64,000 bases of DNA, taken from positions 186,001 to 250,000 of the forward strand of contig NZ_BCQT01000011.1 of the NCBI RefSeq assembly GCF_001552215.1, given 5' to 3'. A program made the translations under genes and the position numbers. Positions within the stretch are counted from its first letter, which is position 1, and each line of letters begins with the position of its first letter. Of this stretch, positions 34,821-43,200 are shown in pieces. Under the pieces are notes generated by a model. It was not told the DNA's origin. It saw nothing but the letters and a program-made list of their open reading frames with translations, and did no database searches. Source of the DNA: Actinomadura macra NBRC 14102 (GTDB lineage: Bacteria; Actinomycetota; Actinomycetes; Streptosporangiales; Streptosporangiaceae).

Positions 34821-35803
34821 CCCTGTCCACACTGGTCCTGGCGTTGCTGGCGGGTTCGGTGGCCGTCGGGCTGTCCCTGCTCATGGGCTACGCCGGACAG
34901 GTCTCGCTCGGCCAGGCGTCGTTCTACATGATCGGCGCCTACACCGCCGCGCTGATCGCCACCCATTCCCTGCCGACCTGGCTGGGCCTGCTGGCCGCGC
35001 CAGCCGCGGCGGCGGTCGCGGCGGCGCTGCTCGCCGTCCCGCTGCTGCGGCTGCGCGGCCACCAACTGGCCTTCGCCACACTGGCCGTCCAGCTGATCCT
35101 GCTGAACCTGGCCGGGCAGCAGGACTGGACGGGAGGTGACATCGGTCTCCAGGCCATCCCCCTCCTCACCATCGGCGGATACGAGTTCACCGGAGACGGC
35201 CCGTACGCGTGCCTGGCACTGACCGCGCTGATCATCGTCGTGCTCACCAGCCGCAACATCATCGCCTCCCGCCCCGGCCGGGGACTGCGCGCACTCGCCA
35301 CCAGCGAGGTCGCCGCCGCCTCATCCGGTGTCCCGGTGGCCGCCTACAAGGCGGCGGTGTTCAGCCTCTCGGCCGCCTTCGCCGGACTCGCCGGCGGCAT
35401 CTACGCCTTCTACATCGGCTACGTCTCACCCAGCTCGTTCCCCATACTGCTGTCGATCGAGTACATCGTCATGGTCGCCGTCGGCGGCACCGGCAGCATC
35501 TGGGGCGCGATAGCCGGGGCAGCCGCCGTCACCGTGCTGCTGCAGATGCTCAACGACCTCGGAGCGCGCGAAGGCATGCCGGCCACGGCACCCACTGTGC
35601 TGTCCTACGGCCTCTTCGGAACACTGCTCATCACAAGCATGCTGTTCGCCCCCCGCGGTCTCGTACCCACCGCCCTCGGCCTGTGGAAACGCCGCGCCAA
35701 CGACGCCGACCCACCCCCTCCGACACCCGAACAGACCCCAGAGAAAGAGTCCTCAACGCAGTCAGGGACTACTGATGGCCGGCATCGCGAGAGGAGGCTC
35801 TGA
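34817..35803 (+). CDS. ABC transporter permease, LivM type
   Basis: 328 residues, about ten membrane segments, with LLMGYAGQVSLGQASFYMIGAY and VAVGGTGSIWGAI, typical of LivM. A hydrophilic, proline- and threonine-rich tail of about 30 residues closes the protein. Last gene of the importer operon; it converges with the first ArsR gene. Confidence 0.9.
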   Translation: MTLSTLVLALLAGSVAVGLSLLMGYAGQVSLGQASFYMIGAYTAALIATHSLPTWLGLLAAPAAAAVAAALLAVPLLRLRGHQLAFATLAVQLILLNLAGQQDWTGGDIGLQAIPLLTIGGYEFTGDGPYACLALTALIIVVLTSRNIIASRPGRGLRALATSEVAAASSGVPVAAYKAAVFSLSAAFAGLAGGIYAFYIGYVSPSSFPILLSIEYIVMVAVGGTGSIWGAIAGAAAVTVLLQMLNDLGAREGMPATAPTVLSYGLFGTLLITSMLFAPRGLVPTALGLWKRRANDADPPPPTPEQTPEKESSTQSGTTDGRHRERRL

Positions 35804-35838
35804 CGCTGGCCGCCGCATCGCACGTGTCGATCGCGGTG

Positions 35839-36243
35839 TCAGGCCGAGGTCGTGATGGCGGAGCGGGAGCCGAGGATCGCCGACAGTTGCTCCAGCGTGC
35901 TCGGGTTGATCCAGTAGTAGATCCAGGTCCCGCGCCGTTCGGAGTCGATGAGCCCGGCCTGCCGGAGCACCTTGAGGTGGTGGCTGATGGTGGGAGCGGT
36001 GAGGTCGAACGCCGCCGTCAGGTCGCAGACGCACGCCTCGCCGCCCTCATGGCAGGCGATCAGCGACAGCAGGCGTAGTCGAACGGGATCGGCGATGGCC
36101 TTGAACAGTGGTGCCAGTTCGGCGGCCTCGCCGGTGGACAGCGGCTCGCACGCCAGCGGCGCGCAGCACGCATCCGCGGCCGGGCCGGTCCGCAGGCCGA
36201 TCTCGGTAACGACGGACGGGATCACCGAGGCTTGCTTTGACAT
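35839..36243 (-). CDS. ArsR-family metalloregulator 1
   Basis: 134 residues. The winged helix is complete (FKAIADPVRLRLLSLIACHEGGEACVCDLTAAFDLTAPTISHHLKVLRQAGLI). The CVCDL motif in the alpha-3 helix gives two Cys; a third Cys source is the N-terminal DACCAPLAC. Such regulators leave DNA when arsenite or another thiophilic metal binds. It faces the CadI-like gene and shares its promoter region. A GAT-N3-TGTCAA element stands just before the start codon. Confidence 0.9.
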   Translation of the reverse strand: MSKQASVIPSVVTEIGLRTGPAADACCAPLACEPLSTGEAAELAPLFKAIADPVRLRLLSLIACHEGGEACVCDLTAAFDLTAPTISHHLKVLRQAGLIDSERRGTWIYYWINPSTLEQLSAILGSRSAITTSA

Positions 36244-36250
36244 GCTTCTA

Positions 36251-36264
36251 ATTTGACATTTATC
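36251..36264. promoter_or_regulatory. ArsR-type operator 1 (TTGACA-N3-ATC)
   Basis: TTTGACATTTATC lies between the divergent ArsR-1 and CadI-like genes. Read on the minus strand it is GATAAATGTCAAATT, six bases before the ArsR-1 ATG. Similar elements precede ArsR-3 (38248) and the flavoprotein (40068). Confidence 0.6.
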
Positions 36265-36326
36265 TAGGCTAAGCGCAAGCTCGGACCGTACTCTGGTTAG
36301 ACAAGCATCAAAGCAGGAGGTGTCTC

Positions 36327-36824
36327 ATGCCGCGTGTCCAGCTCGCATTGCGTGTCCCGGACCTCGAAGCCTCGATCGGCTTCTACACCAGGCTGTTCGG
36401 CGTCGAGCCGGCCAAGCTCCGTCCGGGCTACGCCAACTTCGCCATCGCCGAGCCGCCGCTGAAGCTGGTACTGATCGAGGGGGAGGGCGCGGAGCCCACA
36501 CGCCTGGATCACCTCGGGATCGAGGTCGAGGACTCCGGGCAGGTCTCCGATGCGACCCAGCGCCTGGAGGAGTCCGGCCTGGTGACCCTGGAGGAGAACG
36601 ACACCTCCTGCTGTTACGCCCTGCAGGACAAGGTCTGGGTCACCGCCCCCGGCGACGAGCCCTGGGAGGTGTACGTGGTCAAGGGTGACGCCGACACCCT
36701 GGCAAAGGTCGACGACTCAGCCTGCTGCGCGCCTTCGCGGGATGCGGAACGGGGCGACGCCCAGCCGCAGGAGATCGCAGATCCAGCCCCGGCAGGGGCG
36801 GCAACGGGTCGTGGCTGCTGCTGA
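36327..36824 (+). CDS. CadI/ArsI-family VOC protein (heavy-metal-induced)
   Basis: 165 residues: one VOC domain with the vicinal cysteine pair in TSCCYALQDKVWV (Cys 95-96), His62 and Glu114, plus a Cys-rich tail (ACCAPS, GRGCC). ArsI, the C-As lyase that demethylates trivalent organoarsenicals, uses His5, His62 and Glu115 for iron. Here position 5 is Gln (MPRVQLAL), as I recall for mycobacterial CadI. It is therefore closer to CadI, and lyase activity is doubtful; binding of As(III) or Cd by the cysteines remains likely. Divergent from ArsR-1 and followed by a strong terminator. Confidence 0.85.
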   Translation: MPRVQLALRVPDLEASIGFYTRLFGVEPAKLRPGYANFAIAEPPLKLVLIEGEGAEPTRLDHLGIEVEDSGQVSDATQRLEESGLVTLEENDTSCCYALQDKVWVTAPGDEPWEVYVVKGDADTLAKVDDSACCAPSRDAERGDAQPQEIADPAPAGAATGRGCC

Positions 36825-36837
36825 CGGTCATGCCTCG

Positions 36838-36875
36838 CGGGCCCTTCTCCAGGACGTCTCCTGGGGGAGGGCCCG
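36838..36875 (+). terminator. Terminator-like stem-loop after the CadI-like gene
   Basis: 17-bp stem with two G-U pairs (CGGGCCCTTCTCCAGGA / TCCTGGGGGAGGGCCCG), 4-nt loop, starting 14 bp after the stop codon. Confidence 0.8.
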
Positions 36876-36930
36876 GCGGTCATTGATCGGACCTACCGAT
36901 CCAGCAAGATCACCGCTGAACGTGTCGGAA

Positions 36931-36955
36931 CCGTATCGTTGACGGGGCGATACGG
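36931..36955. promoter_or_regulatory. Inverted repeat upstream of ArsR-2
   Basis: Perfect 8-bp arms CCGTATCG / CGATACGG with 9 bp between, the spacer containing TTGACG (possible -35). A second palindrome, GATCGG-N5-CCGATC (36885-36901), lies just upstream. Both are probably operator sequence for the ArsR gene at 37015. Confidence 0.6.
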
Positions 36956-37014
36956 GGGGCGGCGAGTCTGGTATCGCGCGTGTTCGGGGGCAGGCGAAAC
37001 CAGGGGGCCTGGCG

Positions 37015-37401
37015 ATGGTTGACGGGGTGATCGGTTCGGCGGCCGGTGTCGTGGTCGCGACTCGGGGGTCGGCCGTGGTGGACGACGGTCCGACGATCGT
37101 GCGACTGGGCACACGAACTCAGGAGTTCCTCACGGCCCTGGCGGGGGAGTCGCGCCAGCAGTTGCTGGTCGTCTTCGCCGGCGCCGAGGAACTGGCCGTG
37201 CAAGCCGTGGCCGAACGGCTGGGCGTCGCCCAGTCGACCGCGTCCCAGCAGCTGGCCCAGCTGCGCCGCGGTGGACTACTGGCCTCCCGCAAGGAAGGCA
37301 AGCAGGTCCTCTATCGCGTCGACACTGCCGCTGTGGAGCGAGCTCTCAGCGAACTGCAGACCTATCTTGGTTCCTGCTGCCCTCCCAAAGGTTCGTCCTG
37401 A
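37015..37401 (+). CDS. ArsR-family regulator 2
   Basis: 128 residues, winged helix with GAEELAVQAVAERLGVAQSTASQQLAQLRRGGLLASRKEGKQVLYRV. It lacks the CVC motif of the other ArsR proteins; a C-terminal GSCCPP pair could bind metal instead. The palindromes at 36885 and 36931 are likely its own operator. Confidence 0.85.
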   Translation: MVDGVIGSAAGVVVATRGSAVVDDGPTIVRLGTRTQEFLTALAGESRQQLLVVFAGAEELAVQAVAERLGVAQSTASQQLAQLRRGGLLASRKEGKQVLYRVDTAAVERALSELQTYLGSCCPPKGSS

Positions 37402-37426
37402 CGGTACGACACGCGGCGCCCGGTCA

Positions 37427-38176
37427 TCAGGGTGTCCGGTGGACCTTGTGTTGGGCTGCCTGCGCCCGGGGGCGGACGACGAGCAGATCTACATTGACGT
37501 GGGAGGGACGGGTCACCGCCCAGGTGACGGTTTCCGCGATGTCCTCGGCCAGCAGCGGTGCGTCGATCCCGGCGTAGACGGCGTCGGCCGCGGAGATGTC
37601 ACCGCGGTAACGGTTGAGGGAGAACTCCTCGGTGTGGACCATGCCCGGTGCGATCTCGACGACCCGGATGGGCAGGCCGCAGACTTCCAGGCGCAGGGCG
37701 CCGGCCAAGGCGTGCTCGCCGTGCTTTGCGGCACTGTAGCCTCCTCCTCCCTCGTAGCAGGTGAAGGAGGCGGTGGACGACACGATCACGACGGTCCCGT
37801 CACCGCTGCCGATCAGCAGGGGAAGCAGGGCCTGGGTGACCTGGAGCGTCCCCAGGACGTTGACCTCGTACATGCGGCGCCAGTCCCCTGGATCGGCGGT
37901 GGCCACGGGCTCCGTGCCGAAGGCCCCGCCCGCGTTGTTGACCAGGACGTCGCAGCGGTCCAGGCCGGCCGCGAGGTCCGTGACCTCCTGCCGGTCGGTG
38001 ACATCGGCCACATGGACCGAGGCCGAACCGCCGCCGTCGCGAATGCCGCGGGCCACGTCCTCGAGACGGTTCTGGCGGCGTGCCACGAGGGCCACGTGAA
38101 AGCCAGAACCGGCCAGGGCATGGGCGGTCGCGGCCCCGATACCGCTGCCGGCGCCGGTGACCACCGCTGTGCGCAT
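37427..38176 (-). CDS. Short-chain dehydrogenase/reductase
   Basis: 249 residues of the classical SDR type: cofactor motif TGAGSGIGAAT, NNAG, catalytic Ser in IVSSTASF and Tyr-x3-Lys in YSAAKHG. The Arg in ARRQNR favours NADP(H). It is divergent from ArsR-3. In the proposed arsonate pathway a reductase for arsonoacetaldehyde is needed; this is the best candidate in the window, by position only. Confidence 0.88.
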   Translation of the reverse strand: MRTAVVTGAGSGIGAATAHALAGSGFHVALVARRQNRLEDVARGIRDGGGSASVHVADVTDRQEVTDLAAGLDRCDVLVNNAGGAFGTEPVATADPGDWRRMYEVNVLGTLQVTQALLPLLIGSGDGTVVIVSSTASFTCYEGGGGYSAAKHGEHALAGALRLEVCGLPIRVVEIAPGMVHTEEFSLNRYRGDISAADAVYAGIDAPLLAEDIAETVTWAVTRPSHVNVDLLVVRPRAQAAQHKVHRTP

Positions 38177-38247
38177 CGACTCTCCTGAAGGTCGAGGGAC
38201 TCTCCGTCTTCCATGCTTAACGGAAGGGAAGGTTCACAATGGGAACG

Positions 38248-38262
38248 ATCTGATGTCAATAT
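38248..38262 (+). promoter_or_regulatory. ArsR-type operator 2 overlapping a -10 box
   Basis: ATCTGATGTCAATAT: the TGTCAA element overlaps a -10-like CAATAT (38257-38262). Transcription would start at or next to the ATG at 38269, giving a leaderless mRNA. Related elements occur at 36251 and 40068. Confidence 0.6.
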
Positions 38263-38268
38263 GAGGCA

Positions 38269-38604
38269 ATGAGAGCACTCAGGGAGGCCGAGCCTTGCTG
38301 CGCCCCCCTCACCCGGCAGGAGCTGACGCCGGGCGAGGCCGAGCGGGTGGCGGCGATGTTCAAGGCGCTGGGCGATCCGGTGCGCCTCAGGCTCTTCTCC
38401 CGGATCGCCTCCCATCCGGACGGCGAGACCTGCGTGTGCGAGATCTCCGATGTGGGGGTCTCTCAGGCGACCGTCAGCCATCACCTCAAGAAGCTGCGCG
38501 AGGTGGGGCTCCTCGTGGGCGAACGGCGCGGCACGTGGGTGTACTACCGAGTCGCGCCGTCAGTGCTCGCCGCGCTCTCCTGCCTGCTCGACCAGAAGGT
38601 GTGA
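38269..38604 (+). CDS. ArsR-family metalloregulator 3
   Basis: 111 residues, close to ArsR-1 (AMFKALGDPVRLRLFSRIASHPDGETCVCEISDVGVSQATVSHHLKKLREVGLLVGERRGTWVYYRV family). The CVCE motif and an N-terminal CC pair form a likely As(III) site. The ATG appears to be the transcript's 5' end. It converges with the flavoprotein gene, 5 bp apart. Confidence 0.9.
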   Translation: MRALREAEPCCAPLTRQELTPGEAERVAAMFKALGDPVRLRLFSRIASHPDGETCVCEISDVGVSQATVSHHLKKLREVGLLVGERRGTWVYYRVAPSVLAALSCLLDQKV

Positions 38605-38609
38605 GGATT

Positions 38610-40058
38610 TCAGCACGAGTTCGTCCCAGGCACGTCGAAGCGGTCGGCGGCGTAGGCGGCCAGTTGCAGCGCGACCGATTCGTCCACGCCCAGCTCGGCC
38701 GCCGCGGCCATGACGGCGGCGGCCGCGCTCGGTGAGCGTCCCAGATGCCGTGCCGTGGCGTGCAGAAGGCTCGTGTGGAGTTCGGGGCTGATGCCCATGC
38801 GCTGTGCGAGGGCCTCCGCGCCGGCGACTGCGGAGCACACACCCGTTTCCGGCAGGACCAGCTCGACGGACGCGGCGGCCTCCAGATCGCCCGCGAGCGA
38901 GGCGACGATGGAGCGGACCTGCTCGTATCCGGTGGCCATCAGGAACGTCGGGGCGCGGCCGTAGCTCTTCATGCCCACGATGAAGTAGCCGGGCTCGGGC
39001 TGGGCGAGCTCGCGGTAGCCGTGCGGGCGGACGGTGCCGCAGGCGTGGTCGTTGGGATCGATGAGCGGAGCCACCGGCCGGGGCGCGGACAGGATCGGGT
39101 CGAGGTCCAGCCGCAGCTCCGACGCGATCGAGTGGTCGGGCCGGTAACCGGTGGCCGCGACCACCTGGTCGCAGAGCAGCGACTGGCCGGGCCGCGAGAA
39201 CAGCTCGACGCCGTCGTCCCGGAGCTCGACCGTGTGCGTCCGGAAATTCGGCACCAGTGTCACGCGGCCGCTGTCGATGAGCATGTGCAGCCCGGATCCG
39301 AGCAGCCCGCGGGCGGGTAGCTCGTCATCGGACTCCCCGCCGAAGGCGCGGGTCGGATCGGCCGCCCGGATGGCCCAGGTGATCCTGGTCTCCGGCTCGG
39401 CCTTCGCCAGGTCGGCGAGCGCCAGCAACGTCGTCGCCGCCGAGTGTCCGGCGCCGACGACGACGGTGTGCCGCCCGGCGAACCGGTCACGTTCGGTGCC
39501 CAGCACGTCCGGCATGGCGTTGAAGATCCTGCTCGCGGCCGCTGCCTCGCCGCGGGCGGGGAGTCCGTTCGCGCCCAGCATGTTGGGTGTTCTCCAGGTG
39601 CCGGAGGCGTCGATGACCGCTTGAGCCAGAACCTCCTCACCGTCCGCCAGCCGGACTACGAACGGCACCTTTTCGCGGCCTACCGTGCGCATTCGGTCGA
39701 CGTCCAGGCGGCTGATCGCCTCGACCGTCGTGCCGTAGCGGATGTACGGAGCGATCACAGGAGACTCCGCCAGCGGAAGCAGGTACCGCTTCAGGAGATC
39801 TGTTCCGGTCGGAAGCTCGTCCGCGTCCGGTTCCGGCCAGCCTTCGGCGCCGAGCAGACGTCTCGCCGCCCCATCGACGTTGTACTGCCAGGGGCTGAAC
39901 AGCTGGACGTGCCCCCACTCCCGGACAGAGTTCCCGGCCGTGTCTCCCGCTTCGAGCAGGAGGAACGGCAGTCGTCGATCAGCCAGATGCGCCGCGGCCG
40001 CCAGGCCCACCGGCCCGGCGCCGACGACGATCACGGGTGGTTCGGGTTCGTGTGCCAT
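38610..40058 (-). CDS. FAD/NAD(P)-binding flavoprotein monooxygenase (ArsO-like)
   Basis: 482 residues from the ATG at 40058. FAD site VIVVGAGPVGLAAAAHLADR at the N-terminus, NADP site VVVGAGHSAATTLLALADL near residue 195, and VVAATGYRPDHSIAS; this is the single-component flavin monooxygenase/NAD(P)-binding family, one group of which (ArsO) occurs in arsenic islands. The C-terminus (about 100 aa) is a helical extension with two Cys. The -10 box TATACT (40071-40066, minus strand) lies about 7 nt before the start, so the mRNA is probably leaderless. The role in the arsenic pathway is not established; oxidation of trivalent to pentavalent species is possible. Confidence 0.8.
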   Translation of the reverse strand: MAHEPEPPVIVVGAGPVGLAAAAHLADRRLPFLLLEAGDTAGNSVREWGHVQLFSPWQYNVDGAARRLLGAEGWPEPDADELPTGTDLLKRYLLPLAESPVIAPYIRYGTTVEAISRLDVDRMRTVGREKVPFVVRLADGEEVLAQAVIDASGTWRTPNMLGANGLPARGEAAAASRIFNAMPDVLGTERDRFAGRHTVVVGAGHSAATTLLALADLAKAEPETRITWAIRAADPTRAFGGESDDELPARGLLGSGLHMLIDSGRVTLVPNFRTHTVELRDDGVELFSRPGQSLLCDQVVAATGYRPDHSIASELRLDLDPILSAPRPVAPLIDPNDHACGTVRPHGYRELAQPEPGYFIVGMKSYGRAPTFLMATGYEQVRSIVASLAGDLEAAASVELVLPETGVCSAVAGAEALAQRMGISPELHTSLLHATARHLGRSPSAAAAVMAAAAELGVDESVALQLAAYAADRFDVPGTNSC

Positions 40059-40065
40059 GGCAGTC

Positions 40066-40090
40066 AGTATATTGACAAACATCGAATCAA
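40066..40090. promoter_or_regulatory. ArsR-type operator 3 between the flavoprotein and PKS genes
   Basis: AGTATATTGACAAACATCGA carries TTGACA-N3-ATC; on the minus strand it reads GATGTTTGTCAATATACT, overlapping the -10 of the flavoprotein gene. TTGA (40072) and TCAA (40087) form an imperfect inverted repeat. The site is 141 bp from the PKS start and could serve both directions. Confidence 0.6.
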
Positions 40091-40230
40091 AATAGCCTTG
40101 CCGCAGCGAGTGTCCGTCTGTCACCATCATATATCGATATCGATCGAAACAGTCGCAATGTGTGATGACCACAACTGTGATCAACCCCGCTCCACCTTGC
40201 TGCTCCCTGCACCGTAGGAGAGGCATGATC

Positions 40231-43200
40231 ATGCCTGTCGGTACCCTCCGTACCGCATTGGCCGAGCCCGTCGCGATCATCGGAATGGCTGGTCGGTTCG
40301 CCGGCGCGCCAGATGTCGGTTCGTTGTGGCGGCTGCTCAACGACGGCACCGATGCCATTGAAGAGATCCCTTCCGACCGCTACGACATCGACGCCGTCTT
40401 CGACCCGGCACCGCGCACCCCAGGACGCACCGTGAGCAGATGGGGCGGCCTGATCGAGGACGTCAAAGGATTCGACGCCGAGTTCTTCGGCATCGCGCCC
40501 CGTGAGGCCGAGCGCATGGATCCCCAGCAGAGACTCCTGCTGGAGGTCGCGCACGAGGCGATCGAAGACGCCGGCCAGCGCCTGGACGCGCTAGCGGGAA
40601 GCGACACCGGAGTCTTCGTCGGACAACTCGGCGGCGACTACTGGCACATGCAATACCGCCATCCCGAACGGCTCGATCTGTACGCGATGACGGGCGCCGC
40701 GTCCCGCGCGATCACGTCCGGACGCGTGTCGTTCGCCTTCGACCTCCGCGGTCCCAGCGTCACCGTGGACACGGCGTGCTCCTCATCGCTGGTCGCCGTC
40801 CACCAGGCGATGCAGGCCCTGCGCCTGGGTGAATGCGGCCTCGCCATCGCGGCGGGTGTGAACGTGGTGCTGCTCCCGGAGGAGGGGGTGGTCTACTCCG
40901 GGGCGGGCATGCTCGCAAAAGACGGGCGCTGCAAGTTCGGCGACGCCTCTGGCGACGGGTTCGTCCGGAGCGACGGCGTCGGCGTGGTCATCCTCAAGCG
41001 TCTCGACCAGGCACTGGCCGACGGTGACCAGATCAGGGCGGTGCTGCGCGGCTCGGCGGTCGGCAACGACGGACGCAGCAGCGGCTACATGGTGACGCCC
41101 GGCGTCGAGGGTCAGCGCGATGTGATCCAGCGGGCCTTCCGGGACGCCGACATCGATCCGGCGGAGGCCGACTACGTCGAGGCGCACGGGACGGGAACGT
41201 CGGTCGGGGACCCGGTCGAACTGGCCGCCCTCGCCGAGGTACTCGGTGCCGGAAGGCCGGCCGACCGGCCATGCCTGGCCGGATCCATCAAGACCAACCT
41301 CGGCCATACCGAGGCGGCGGCGGGCGTCGCGTCGCTCATCAAGACGGTGCTCTGCCTGGAGAAGGGGGTCATCCCGCCAAGCCTGCACCTGCGGGACCCC
41401 AATCCGGCCGTCGCGTGGGATGAACTGCCGTTACGCATCGTCACCGAGCGCACGCCGATGCCCGAACGGGGACGCCCCGCCATCGCCGGCATCAGCAGCT
41501 TCGGGTTCAGCGGCACCAATGCCCATGTCGTGCTCACGGCCCCGCCCGTCCCGCAGGCGGCAGTGCCCGCCGATGACCGGACCGAGCTGCTGGTGCTGTC
41601 GGCCACCAGTCCCGAAGCGCTGGAGACCCTCGCGCTCCGCGCCGCCGATGACCTGACCTCCGGACCGGGGCGGGGACGGTCGCTGCGCGACGTCTGCCAT
41701 TCCCTGGCGACGCGGCGATCACGCTTCGAGAGCCGTCTCGCCGTGCCGGTCTCCTCGCACGAACAGGCCGCGAACGCGCTGCGCGCCTTCGCGGAGGGCG
41801 ATGACGAACCCGGCCTGTCGAGCACCGACTACGCCGATCCCGAAGTGCGGCCACGTGTCGCTTTCGTCTTCCCCGGCCAAGGGTCGCAGTGGGCGGGCAT
41901 GGGCCGGGAGCTCATGGCCACCGAGCCCGTGTTCGCCGACACGATCGCCGCGTGCTCGCAGGCCATCCAGCGAGAAGCCGGGTGGTCCCTGGAGGAGCTG
42001 CTGCGCAGCGGAGACGAGGACCAGTTCACGGCCACCCCGATCGTCCAGCCCGCGCTGTGGGCGATGGAGATCGCTCTCGCCGCTCTCTGGCAATCCTGGG
42101 GAGTGGAACCCGACGTCGTCATCGGACACAGCATGGGCGAGTCCGCGGCCGCCTACGTCGCGGGAGCGCTCGACCTCGCTGACGCGGCCGCCGTCATCTG
42201 CCGGCGCAGTCGTCTCGCCGACCGGCTCGCCGGGCAGGGCCTCATGGCCTGGGCCGCGCTGTCGGGGGCCGAGGCAGCGGCGGCCATCGCCGGGCATGAG
42301 CAGTCCGTGGCCGTGGCCGCGTGCAACAGCGTCCGATCCACCGTGATCTCCGGTGCGGCCGACACGGTCAGGACGATCCTGGACGAACTCGACACGCGTG
42401 AGGTCTTCAACCGGGTCGTCCGGGTCGACTTCGCCTCGCACTGCCCGCAGGTGGACGCCATCCGCGAACCCCTGCTCCAGGAACTCGCGGACCTCGCCCC
42501 TCGCGCCGGGACCGTGCCGCTGCACTCCACCCTCCTCAACGAGGAGATCGACGGGTCGGGCATGGACGCCGAGTACTGGGTCCGCAACATCCGCGAGCCC
42601 GTCGACTTCGTCGGTGCCGTCCAGGCCCAGCTTGAGCATGGCGACACTGTTTTCGTCGAGCTCAGCCCCCACCCGCTTCTGATCAACTCCATCAGGGAGA
42701 CGGCCAGGGCCCTCGGCGCCGACACGACCGCCGTGGGATCGCTGCGCCGCGACGAACCGGAGCGGGAGAACCTGCTCGCCGCGGTGGGCGCGCTCCACGT
42801 CGCCGCCGGGCCGGTCGACTTCGCCGCGCTCACCCCGGGCGGACGGTTCGTCCCGGTGCCGCATCACCCGTGGCGGCACACCGCTCACTGGCTTCCTACG
42901 GACGCGGAGCCCGCACGACCACCCGCTCCGCCGGTGCACCCGCTGCTGCCGACCAGCAGTGTCGCGGTCACCGCGGACGGAACCCATGTCTGGGAGGGGC
43001 CGTTCGACCTGCGTCGCAATGCCTACCTCCTGGACCACCGGGTCCAGAGCACCGTCATCCTCCCCGGCACCGCGCATGTCGAGCTGATGCTCGCGGCCGC
43101 CCGTTCGGTGCTCGGCGACGCCTCGGCCGGGCTCGCCGACGTCCGCTTCGACCGTGCCCTGTTCCTCGACGAGGAAGGGCCCGAGCAGATCGTCCAGGTG

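Noticed and set aside
36327..36824. Naming the VOC protein ArsI
   Set aside because: The first iron ligand (His5) is Gln, so CadI-like is the safer name.
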